A DNA stretch of 7,507 nt from an uncultured bacterium (GTDB taxonomy: Bacteria; Bacillota; Clostridia; Oscillospirales; Acutalibacteraceae): the NCBI GenBank assembly GCA_905215105.1, contig CAJMOI010000096.1, positions 1 through 7,507 on the forward strand. The letters are read 5' to 3'. Below the pieces are notes generated by a model that saw only the letters and a list, made by a program, of their open reading frames with translations, ran no database searches and was not told where the DNA came from. The position numbers and the translations under genes are program-made. Of this stretch, positions 1 through 4,887 are shown piece after piece (the first letter of the stretch is position 1; each line of letters begins with the position of its first letter).

Positions 1-366
1 GGAGTAGTTGGGGATATTGCGTTTGGGAACCAGACCCAGAAGCTCTCCTTTCAGCAGGAAAGCAGCGCAGTTGTACAATTGGTGTTTGTGTTCCACCGGG
101 ACGCCGACCGCCAGCAAAATGGGAAGACCGGCTGTTTCCTTCATGATGCGGCACAGGGCGTCTTCCGCGCCTTTCAGCAGTACCGGTTCCAGAAACAGGT
201 CGCCGCAGGTATAGCCGGTGACGCACAGCTCGGGAAAACACAGAATATTGACACCGGCTTCACAGGCCTCGCGGGCAATTCGGCAGATTTCGTCTGCATT
301 GGCGGCACAGTCCGCCACATGGATGGCCGGGGTGGCAGCGCCCAGCCGGATAAAACCGTCATTCAT
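1..366 (-). CDS. nadE: Glutamine-dependent NAD+ synthetase, N-terminal nitrilase domain (partial)
   Basis: NAD+ synthetase of the glutamine-hydrolysing type amidates nicotinic acid adenine dinucleotide to NAD+ in the cytosol, the last step of NAD biosynthesis. The visible 122 residues are the start of the glutaminase (carbon-nitrogen hydrolase) domain. FPELCVTGYTCGDLF (residues 44-58) holds the first catalytic residue, Glu46, and VPKRNIPNYS (113-122) holds the catalytic Lys115. The nucleophilic cysteine and the whole C-terminal ATP-dependent synthetase domain lie beyond the left edge; full-length members have roughly 600-680 residues. The ATG at 366-364 is chosen because AGGAGG sits 8 bases upstream. 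The gene lies downstream of the GT2 gene in the same direction, but a terminator separates them and no convincing promoter is visible in the remaining 40 bases, so it may depend on read-through or a weak promoter. Other nitrilase-fold amidases are possible, but the Y-T-C-G-D-L-F and P-N-Y motifs favour NadE. Confidence 0.9.
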   Translation of the reverse strand, partial: MNDGFIRLGAATPAIHVADCAANADEICRIAREACEAGVNILCFPELCVTGYTCGDLFLEPVLLKGAEDALCRIMKETAGLPILLAVGVPVEHKHQLYNCAAFLLKGELLGLVPKRNIPNYS

Positions 367-374
367 GGGGAAAT

Positions 375-380
375 CCTCCT
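375..380 (-). promoter_or_regulatory. Ribosome binding site of the NAD+ synthetase gene
   Basis: AGGAGG on the minus strand ends 8 bases before the ATG at 366. It fixes the start of the NadE reading frame. Confidence 0.85.
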
Positions 381-406
381 TGTTTTGTAAAATCAGCCCC
401 AAAGGG

Positions 407-438
407 CAAAAGAACCCCGCTGCAAGGCGCAACGGGGT
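407..438 (-). terminator. Intrinsic terminator of the GT2 glycosyltransferase gene
   Basis: Read on the minus strand, ACCCCGTTGC pairs with GCAGCGGGGT (10 bp including one G-U pair) around a 5-base loop, followed by TCTTTTG. It starts 11 bases after the GT2 stop codon. The plus strand lacks a T run after the stem, so it should act on minus-strand transcripts only. It separates the GT2 gene from the NAD+ synthetase gene. Confidence 0.8.
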
Positions 439-448
439 CCATGAACTG

Positions 449-1417
449 TCAGTGGGAATAATTGGTTTCGGCTTTGGGGGAATCCACCACGTTGATGGAC
501 ACCTCGGAGAGGGAATCGGAATCTGCGGTGGTAAATTGCCGCAGGGACTTGGCGACTTTTTTCACATTGGTGAGGAAACCGGCAGCCGTGCGTTTTTCCA
601 GATGCATTCGGGCGGTGAGCCACAGGGCGCAGAAGGAAATTTTCCCGCAGAGCACATAGTAGCTGAACTGGAATTTTTCATATTCGCCGCCTTTTTCCAG
701 TGCACGCCGGGTGAACAGCAGCATACGGTAAAAGTCGTTGATTTTTCGGGCGTTCATGGTGTACATGGCGCTGGCCCTGCGCTGCTGGTAGTAGTAAAGG
801 GGTTTGCGAAGGGTTACCACCTTGCGGGCATGGGCAAACAGCACCCGATTCATGACCATATCCTCAAAGCACATATTGGGGAAGGGGATATTGTTTTCGG
901 TAAACAGGGAGCGGCGGTAGAGCTTGTTCCACAAAAAGCCCTGAATGGAATAATCCCGGATGAGCCGCTGCATGGCTTTGTCCCGGGTGAGGGACCTTTT
1001 CCAGCAGAAGGGGTATGTAAAGGTCAGTCCGGTGATTTCAAACCGCAGATAGTAGTTGCAGCAGGCAATGTCCGTGTCTTCACTGGTACAGATGGCCCGG
1101 TACAGATCTTCCAGAAAATTGGGAACCACATAGTCGTCACTGTCCACAAAGGAGATGAACTCGCCTTTTGCCTGAGCCAGACCGGCCTGACGGGCACGGC
1201 TGACACCGGAATTGGGCTGGTCAATGACGTGAACCATGGGATAGGAACGCTCAAATTCCCGAAGAACGGCCAGAGAACCATCGGTGGAACCGTCGTTGAC
1301 GGCGATGATTTCAAAGTCGGTAAAGGTCTGATGTACCAGAGAGGAAAGACATTCTCCCACATAGGGGGCTACGTTGTATACCGGGACGATTACGCTGATT
1401 TTCGGTGCAGGCGTCAT
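449..1417 (-). CDS. Family 2 glycosyltransferase (GT-A fold)
   Basis: A 322-residue nucleotide-sugar-dependent glycosyltransferase, probably adding a sugar to an envelope or capsular polysaccharide or a glycolipid; donor and acceptor cannot be read from sequence. The GT2 domain opens with KISVIVPVYN (6-15), has NDGSTDGS (41-48) for nucleotide binding, the metal-binding DXD-type motif in FVDSDDYV (90-97), and FED (184-186), the usual position of the catalytic base. WNKLYRR (163-169) is typical of the WcaA/EpsJ-like subgroup. The C-terminal third is a helical, basic extension without a clear transmembrane anchor, so the enzyme is likely cytosolic or membrane-associated. The ATG at 1417 is preferred: an AAAGGA at 1431-1436 precedes it with a long 13-base gap, whereas an upstream in-frame TTG at 1441 has no binding site. 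The gene has its own promoter (1517-1544) and terminator (407-438), so it appears monocistronic. Confidence 0.88.
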   Translation of the reverse strand: MTPAPKISVIVPVYNVAPYVGECLSSLVHQTFTDFEIIAVNDGSTDGSLAVLREFERSYPMVHVIDQPNSGVSRARQAGLAQAKGEFISFVDSDDYVVPNFLEDLYRAICTSEDTDIACCNYYLRFEITGLTFTYPFCWKRSLTRDKAMQRLIRDYSIQGFLWNKLYRRSLFTENNIPFPNMCFEDMVMNRVLFAHARKVVTLRKPLYYYQQRRASAMYTMNARKINDFYRMLLFTRRALEKGGEYEKFQFSYYVLCGKISFCALWLTARMHLEKRTAAGFLTNVKKVAKSLRQFTTADSDSLSEVSINVVDSPKAETNYSH

Positions 1418-1516
1418 ACGGTATAACCATTCCTTTCTCAATCAAACAGGCTGTCCGGACGATTTTCGGCAGCGCGATTCATTCATTTTCACAATTCATA
1501 GCAGTAGATACTATAC

Positions 1517-1544
1517 ATTTTACCCCAAAGGCGGGAAAAGTCAA
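1517..1544 (-). promoter_or_regulatory. Sigma-A-type promoter of the GT2 gene
   Basis: On the minus strand, TTGACT (1539-1544) and TAAAAT (1517-1522) are separated by 16 bases, each matching consensus at 5 of 6 positions. Transcription should begin near 1510, giving a leader of about 93 bases before the ATG at 1417. The spacer contains an imperfect inverted repeat (TTTTCCC / GGGGTAAAA) that could be an operator, though this is only inferred. Confidence 0.7.
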
Positions 1545-1586
1545 CCCCTAAAACACCAGAAAGCATCCGCCAAAAAATAGGTATGG

Positions 1587-1623
1587 ACAGAAAGACCCGC
1601 CGAAACCGGAGGGCCTCGGCGGG
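1587..1623 (-). terminator. Intrinsic terminator of the VanW-domain gene
   Basis: On the minus strand, CCCGCCGAGGCC pairs with GGTTTCGGCGGG (12 bp, the inner two pairs being G-U) around a 4-base loop, followed by TCTTTCTGT. The G-U pairs become A-C mismatches on the plus strand, which supports minus-strand use. It begins 7 bases after the VanW stop codon. The T run is interrupted by C, so some read-through into the GT2 promoter region is possible. Confidence 0.75.
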
Positions 1624-1630
1624 AGAAAAA

Positions 1631-3271
1631 TCAGGATTCGGAGTTCTCCTGAGAGGTTTCAGTCTCAGGAGTGTTTTCCGGAGTGGGGTCAGGGGTAGGA
1701 GTCGGTTTAGGCTTTGGTGTTGGAGTAGTGGTGGGTTTGGCAGTCGGTTTCTGAGTAGGCTTCTGGGTCGGTTTAGGTGTGGAGGAAGAACTGCCGGAAG
1801 AACCGGTGCCCACATAGTAAATGGTAGAAACCGGGCTGTAATAGGAAGAAGGCAGCGCCTCGGTCTTGATGACCTGACCGTCCTTGTAATAAATCTTGGT
1901 AGCCGTTGCCTTGGAACCGGCGTTGCCCTGACGCTTCAGTTTGGTTTCGCCCTTGGGCAGATCGGAGGTCTTCACATATTCGTCGTCGGGCTGTGCAATG
2001 GTTTCCGTTTTCTGAGAGGAAACCTCAATGTAATCATAGCTGGGGTCCTTGTCGCCGTACAGGGTAACGGTGAGTTTGGTGCCGCTCATCCATGCCTGAA
2101 TGTAAACCGGATAATCGGTGGAGTTGCGGAACTGGAAGTCCAGACCGGGATAGTCCACCGTTGCGTCCTGACCGATGGGCACATAAGAAGAGGGCCACAG
2201 ATGATTGTACCGGGTGACGATTTCCAGATCGGAGCGGATCACCGCACCGTACAGGGTGGTAGAAGCCTGGCAGATACCGCCGCCATAAGCCTGAATGCTC
2301 TGGCCGCCGGCGATGGCGCCTGCGGGCAGATAACCCAGCGCACCGGTAGTGGTGTCGCCGGTAGTACCGTTAAAGGAGAACACAGCGCCGGGCTGGAGAA
2401 CAGTGCCGTTCATGGCTTCCAGTGCCAGCTTCATGTTGTGGTTGCCGTTGGCGGTGTTGGTGGAATAGGTGCTGAAGGTGCCCAGCTTCTGCATATGGGC
2501 AGCCACTTCGGCTTTGGTTTTGTCGAACTCCACCACTTCGGTGGGAACTTCTACGGTGCCGACTTTGTCGCCCTTGAGAATGGCCATGACGTCCTCGAGG
2601 AGCTTATCATGATCCACTTTCAGGCCGTTTTTGCCGTCCTTATAGGAAAAAGTTCCGCTGGAGGAATCGAAGGAAACCACCGTTGCGTCCACCGGGTCTT
2701 TTTCGATGTCCTTGGTGAATTCGTCCAGCTTGGGCTCTACGTTTTCATAGGAAATTTCCGGTTCTACAGGAAAGTCCTTTTTACCGGAAGCCACAGCAGA
2801 GGAAGAAGTTTCCGCAGTTTCACCGGAGGATTCGGAAGCAAGTCCCTGGCTGTAGGTCATGGCATCCTTGAGCACCTGGGTGAAATCAAAGGTAAACACC
2901 AGGTCATCCTCCGTGATGTCCATGGAGTCCTCTTCGTATGTAACCGTTACTTTATAGGTTCCTCTCAGCTGATCCTGAGACTTTTCCAGCAGGGCCAGCG
3001 CTTCCTTCCGGGTCTTTCCGGAAACGTCAATGCCGCCGATGGTCACGCCCTTTGCATAGGTCATGTTTTCGGGCTTGATGGAAGAAGCGGAGGAAAGAGA
3101 GCTTTCCGAAGAGGAGTTTTCCGAAGAAGAGGTGTTCCCGGAGGAGTTAACCGCCCAGATGACAACGCCGATGGCGATGAGGATGACCAGCACAGCGGAA
3201 ACGCAAATGGCGATGAGTTTTTGCTGTTTGGTTAAGTTGAATTTGCGGACTTTACTTTTTGGCTCGGGCAT
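1631..3271 (-). CDS. Membrane-anchored VanW-domain protein with PG-binding-like and G5-like modules
   Basis: A 546-residue cell-envelope protein; the biochemical role of VanW domains is not settled. The order is: basic cytoplasmic N-terminus; one membrane segment (about 19-41, signal anchor); Ser-rich linker (42-64); a YoaR/PG_binding_4-like region (about 72-248, with a Ser-rich insert at 146-162); the VanW domain (about 265-405); a G5-like module (about 415-488); and a Pro/Thr/Lys-rich tail (492-540). The VanW hallmark is GGGICQASTTLYGA (330-343) with Cys334, then RYNHLWPSSYVPIGQDATVD (354-373). The G5-like part shows PKGETKLKRQGNAG (439-452) and ends YYVGTG. This suggests a protein facing the wall, with the tail perhaps spanning peptidoglycan; no LPXTG sorting motif is present. 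The ATG at 3271 is chosen because GGGAGG lies 7 bases upstream; an earlier in-frame ATG at 3286 overlaps that site and has none of its own. Vancomycin resistance should not be inferred, since vanW-like genes are common in sensitive Clostridia. Confidence 0.88.
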   Translation of the reverse strand: MPEPKSKVRKFNLTKQQKLIAICVSAVLVILIAIGVVIWAVNSSGNTSSSENSSSESSLSSASSIKPENMTYAKGVTIGGIDVSGKTRKEALALLEKSQDQLRGTYKVTVTYEEDSMDITEDDLVFTFDFTQVLKDAMTYSQGLASESSGETAETSSSAVASGKKDFPVEPEISYENVEPKLDEFTKDIEKDPVDATVVSFDSSSGTFSYKDGKNGLKVDHDKLLEDVMAILKGDKVGTVEVPTEVVEFDKTKAEVAAHMQKLGTFSTYSTNTANGNHNMKLALEAMNGTVLQPGAVFSFNGTTGDTTTGALGYLPAGAIAGGQSIQAYGGGICQASTTLYGAVIRSDLEIVTRYNHLWPSSYVPIGQDATVDYPGLDFQFRNSTDYPVYIQAWMSGTKLTVTLYGDKDPSYDYIEVSSQKTETIAQPDDEYVKTSDLPKGETKLKRQGNAGSKATATKIYYKDGQVIKTEALPSSYYSPVSTIYYVGTGSSGSSSSTPKPTQKPTQKPTAKPTTTPTPKPKPTPTPDPTPENTPETETSQENSES

Positions 3272-3278
3272 AAAAAAG

Positions 3279-3284
3279 CCTCCC
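3279..3284 (-). promoter_or_regulatory. Ribosome binding site deciding the VanW gene start
   Basis: GGGAGG on the minus strand, 7 bases before the ATG at 3271. It overlaps the alternative upstream ATG (3286-3284), which makes that ATG an unlikely start. Confidence 0.8.
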
Positions 3285-3290
3285 ATGATT

Positions 3291-3349
3291 CAAAAAATCC
3301 AAAAATATTTTTGGAGTTTTGCAGGTGTTGTCGAAACAACAATTTGCAA
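3291..3349 (-). promoter_or_regulatory. Two-hairpin leader of the VanW gene (possible attenuator)
   Basis: The leader from about 3361 to 3272 contains two inverted repeats. The first (3319-3349) reads on the minus strand as TTGCA, then TGTTGT-TTCG-ACAACA, then TGCAA: a 6-bp stem with a UUCG loop and a 5-bp outer stem. The second (3298-3315) is a perfect 18-bp palindrome, TCCAAAAATATTTTTGGA, followed at once by TTTTTT (3297-3292), which resembles a weak intrinsic terminator. The ribosome binding site begins 7 bases later. The structures are read directly from the sequence; a regulatory role is inferred, and no known riboswitch class was recognised. Confidence 0.45.
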
Positions 3350-3367
3350 ATACCCTTACACTCTACT

Positions 3368-3396
3368 ATTATAGTTTTTTCTTTCGAAAAAGTAAA
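3368..3396 (-). promoter_or_regulatory. Sigma-A-type promoter of the VanW gene
   Basis: On the minus strand, TTTACT (3391-3396) and a perfect TATAAT (3368-3373) are separated by 17 bases. Transcription should begin near 3361, leaving a leader of about 90 bases. The spacer contains the 8-base palindrome TTTCGAAA (3382-3389). Confidence 0.75.
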
Positions 3397-3566
3397 GTTA
3401 CAGCTTTATTACAACTGATTTTTTTACCTTTTCTGTGGATTTTGCTGGAAAAATACACAATAACTGGCGATTCCGTCCCGGCGATTTTCCATAACTGTTT
3501 TTTATAGATTGTGTGCGCAGCAGTACAGGAAAAGAGGGCGCGGGGCTGGAAGTTTTCAGGCCTGTA

Positions 3567-3575
3567 TGATATAAT
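3567..3575 (+). promoter_or_regulatory. Extended -10 promoter of the GT28 glycosyltransferase gene
   Basis: TGATATAAT is a perfect extended -10 (TGnTATAAT). The position 17 bases upstream (3547-3552, TGGAAG) is only a poor -35, which fits an extended -10 promoter. Transcription should begin near 3582, leaving a leader of about 70 bases. Confidence 0.65.
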
Positions 3576-3599
3576 TTGAATAACTGTAAGAACGGTATG

Positions 3600-3618
3600 G
3601 GACGGACAGATTCCGTCC
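3600..3618 (+). promoter_or_regulatory. Hairpin in the GT28 gene leader
   Basis: GGACGGA (3600-3606) and TCCGTCC (3612-3618) form a perfect 7-bp stem with loop CAGAT in the 5' untranslated region. No T run follows, so it is not a terminator. It could be an RNA stem or a protein site; its right arm repeats a sequence found upstream of the promoter at 3469-3478. Confidence 0.4.
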
Positions 3619-3649
3619 AGAGCAGCGAGTGCTTGAGATTGGGAGATGA

Positions 3650-4783
3650 ATGAATATGAAAATACTGATTTTGACCGCGGCAACCGGCGGAGGACATATC
3701 CGCGCCGCAGTGGCCATTGAAAAACATCTGAAGGACAACTGTCCCGGGGTTGAAGTGCGGGTAGCGGATGCGCTGAAAACCATCAGCAGTGTACTGGATA
3801 AAACCGTCTGTGACGGCTATCATTTTCTGGCGACAAAAGCGCCGAAAATGTTCGGAAAGCTCTATGAAAGCACCAATCAGGAAAGCCACTTTGCCAATCT
3901 GGTGCCCAAGCTTTCAGGCCTGTTCCGTCGCCGGCTGTTTCCTCTCATTGAAGAGTTCCAGCCGGATGCCATTATTACCACCCATCCTTTTGTAACGGAA
4001 ATGATTTCTGATCTGAAAGCAGACGGAAAGCTGGATGCTCCTCTGCTGTGCGTGATGACCGACTATGGTCCCCACAAAGCCTGGCTGTCTGAAAATGTAG
4101 ACGCCTATATTGTTTCCAGCGAGGATATGGCGGATCAAATGGTCCGGTACTTGAACGTTCCCGCTGACAAGGTGTATCCCTTCGGTATTCCGGTTCACGA
4201 TGTCTTTTTTGAAAAGGCGGACCGCCAGGCGCTGCTGCGGGAAATGGAGCTGGACCCGGACAAAATGACCATTCTGGTTATGGCGGGCAGCTTTGGCGTG
4301 AATAATATCCTGTCCGTGTTCCGGGAGATTACCGCTCTGCCGGAGGATTTTCAGCTGATTATCATTACCGGCCGGAATGAAAAGCTGTATGAAGCGTTTG
4401 AAGAGGAAATCAAGACCAGCCCCAAGACCTGCAAGCTGGTCTATTTCACCACGGAAGTGGAGAAATATATGAAGGCGGCCAACCTGATTGTCACCAAGCC
4501 CGGCGGCCTGACGGTTTCGGAAGCGTTGGCCTGCAATATCCCGCTGGCGGTGTTCGACGCCATTCCCGGACAGGAGGAGGACAACGCTCAGTTTTTGATG
4601 AGCCACGGCATGGCGGTGCGCATTGGCAAAGGGGACAGCTGCGCCAAAACCATCCAGACCCTGTTGCAGGACGAGGAAAAACTGCGCCGGATGAAGGAAT
4701 CCTGTGAGAAATTTGATAAATCTCGTTCCGTTCCCAATATGCTGGATCTGATTCACCGGCTTTTGGAGGAAAAGAGCGAATAA
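3650..4783 (+). CDS. GT28 glycosyltransferase, MGDG synthase / UgtP-like
   Basis: A 377-residue enzyme of the family that includes plant MGDG synthase and Bacillus UgtP (YpfP), which transfer galactose or glucose from UDP-sugar to diacylglycerol at the inner membrane face, giving membrane glycolipids and lipoteichoic acid anchors. The N-terminal acceptor domain has LTAATGGGHIRAA (8-20) and VMTDYGPHKAW (135-145, with Asp138 and His142). The C-terminal GT28 nucleotide-sugar domain runs from about residue 206 and carries TKPGGLTVSEA (282-292) and PGQEEDNA (306-313). Length is close to that of UgtP (about 380). There is no membrane span, as expected for a peripheral enzyme. The start is uncertain between ATG at 3650 and ATG at 3656: GGGAG at 3641-3645 is 4 bases from the first and 10 from the second. 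It is transcribed from the extended -10 promoter at 3567. The actual sugar and lipid acceptor are not determined; MurG-like activity is less likely. Confidence 0.86.
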   Translation: MNMKILILTAATGGGHIRAAVAIEKHLKDNCPGVEVRVADALKTISSVLDKTVCDGYHFLATKAPKMFGKLYESTNQESHFANLVPKLSGLFRRRLFPLIEEFQPDAIITTHPFVTEMISDLKADGKLDAPLLCVMTDYGPHKAWLSENVDAYIVSSEDMADQMVRYLNVPADKVYPFGIPVHDVFFEKADRQALLREMELDPDKMTILVMAGSFGVNNILSVFREITALPEDFQLIIITGRNEKLYEAFEEEIKTSPKTCKLVYFTTEVEKYMKAANLIVTKPGGLTVSEALACNIPLAVFDAIPGQEEDNAQFLMSHGMAVRIGKGDSCAKTIQTLLQDEEKLRRMKESCEKFDKSRSVPNMLDLIHRLLEEKSE

Positions 4784-4786
4784 ACC

Positions 4787-4834
4787 AGGGGCTATCTGAA
4801 AAGTCGAAGAGTTCTTCGTTTTCAGAAACGCCCT
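4787..4834 (+). repeat. Nested 48-base palindrome downstream of the GT28 gene
   Basis: An imperfect inverted repeat starts 4 bases after the GT28 stop codon. The outer arm AGGG (plus C after one extra G) pairs with GCCCT, the middle arm TCTGAAAA (4795-4802) pairs with TTTTCAGA (4819-4826), and the inner arm CGAAG (4805-4809) pairs with CTTCG (4814-4818) around loop AGTT. No T run follows. It could be an RNA stem protecting the 3' end or a small mobile palindrome of the REP/MITE kind. The latter is only a guess from its shape. Confidence 0.5.
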
Positions 4835-4868
4835 AAAAATCCAGCGGCAGAAATGCGGCTGGATTTTT
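4835..4868 (+). terminator. Intrinsic terminator between the GT28 gene and the hydrolase gene
   Basis: AAAAATCCAGC (4835-4845) pairs perfectly with GCTGGATTTTT (4858-4868). Inside, after a G-G mismatch, GCA-GAAA-TGC closes with a GAAA tetraloop. The T run ends the stem and is followed by CA. The symmetric A and T arms mean it could work in both directions. It abuts the 48-base palindrome on its left and ends 3 bases before the hydrolase ribosome binding site. Confidence 0.75.
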
Positions 4869-4871
4869 CAT

Positions 4872-4877
4872 AAGGAG
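4872..4877 (+). promoter_or_regulatory. Ribosome binding site of the hydrolase gene
   Basis: AAGGAG lies 10 bases before the ATG at 4888 and 4 bases before an in-frame TTG at 4882. The ATG is preferred although the spacing is slightly long. The site sits only 3 bases after the terminator stem, so folding of that stem could affect ribosome access. Confidence 0.7.
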
Positions 4878-4887
4878 TGATTTGTGT

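Larger units (their letters stand above)
3272..3649. other. Divergent intergenic region with two promoters and short repeats
   Basis: This gene-free stretch separates the VanW gene (minus) from the GT28 gene (plus). It holds the VanW promoter and structured leader (3291-3396), an AT-rich middle (3397-3466), and the GT28 promoter (3567-3575). GATTCCGTCC occurs twice (3469-3478 and 3609-3618), GGCGATT twice (3466-3472 and 3480-3486), and ATAACTG three times (3460, 3491, 3580). No short coding sequence with a ribosome binding site was found in it. Confidence 0.7.

Noticed and set aside
218..1426. Long open frame on the plus strand (402 codons) opposite the NadE and GT2 genes
   Set aside because: It lies antisense to a clear GT2 gene and part of nadE, matches no recognisable family, is rich in His/Gly/Val as expected of a mirror frame, and has no ribosome binding site at its start.
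1690..1795. Short tandem-like repetition in DNA near the VanW C-terminus, considered as a repeat array
   Set aside because: It is simply the coding sequence for the PTxKPT-type Pro/Thr/Lys tail; units are irregular and there are no conserved spacers, so it is neither CRISPR nor a non-coding satellite.
1583..3235. Long open frame on the plus strand (550 codons) opposite the VanW gene
   Set aside because: It mirrors the VanW gene because that gene rarely uses codons whose complement is a stop. Its Arg/Gly/Phe-rich composition and lack of any motif make it a shadow; the opposite strand has membrane anchor, VanW signature, promoter and terminator.
1631..3271. VanW domain taken as a vancomycin-resistance gene
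   Set aside because: No vanH, vanA/B-type ligase, vanX or VanRS regulators are present, and VanW/YoaR-type proteins are common in sensitive Clostridia.
3434..3459. Two DnaA-box-like 9-mers (AAATCCACA on minus at 3434-3442, AAATACACA on plus at 3451-3459), suggesting an origin
   Set aside because: Each matches TTATNCACA at only 7 of 9 positions with both first Ts missing, there are just two, and no dnaA/dnaN genes or AT-rich 13-mers are nearby.
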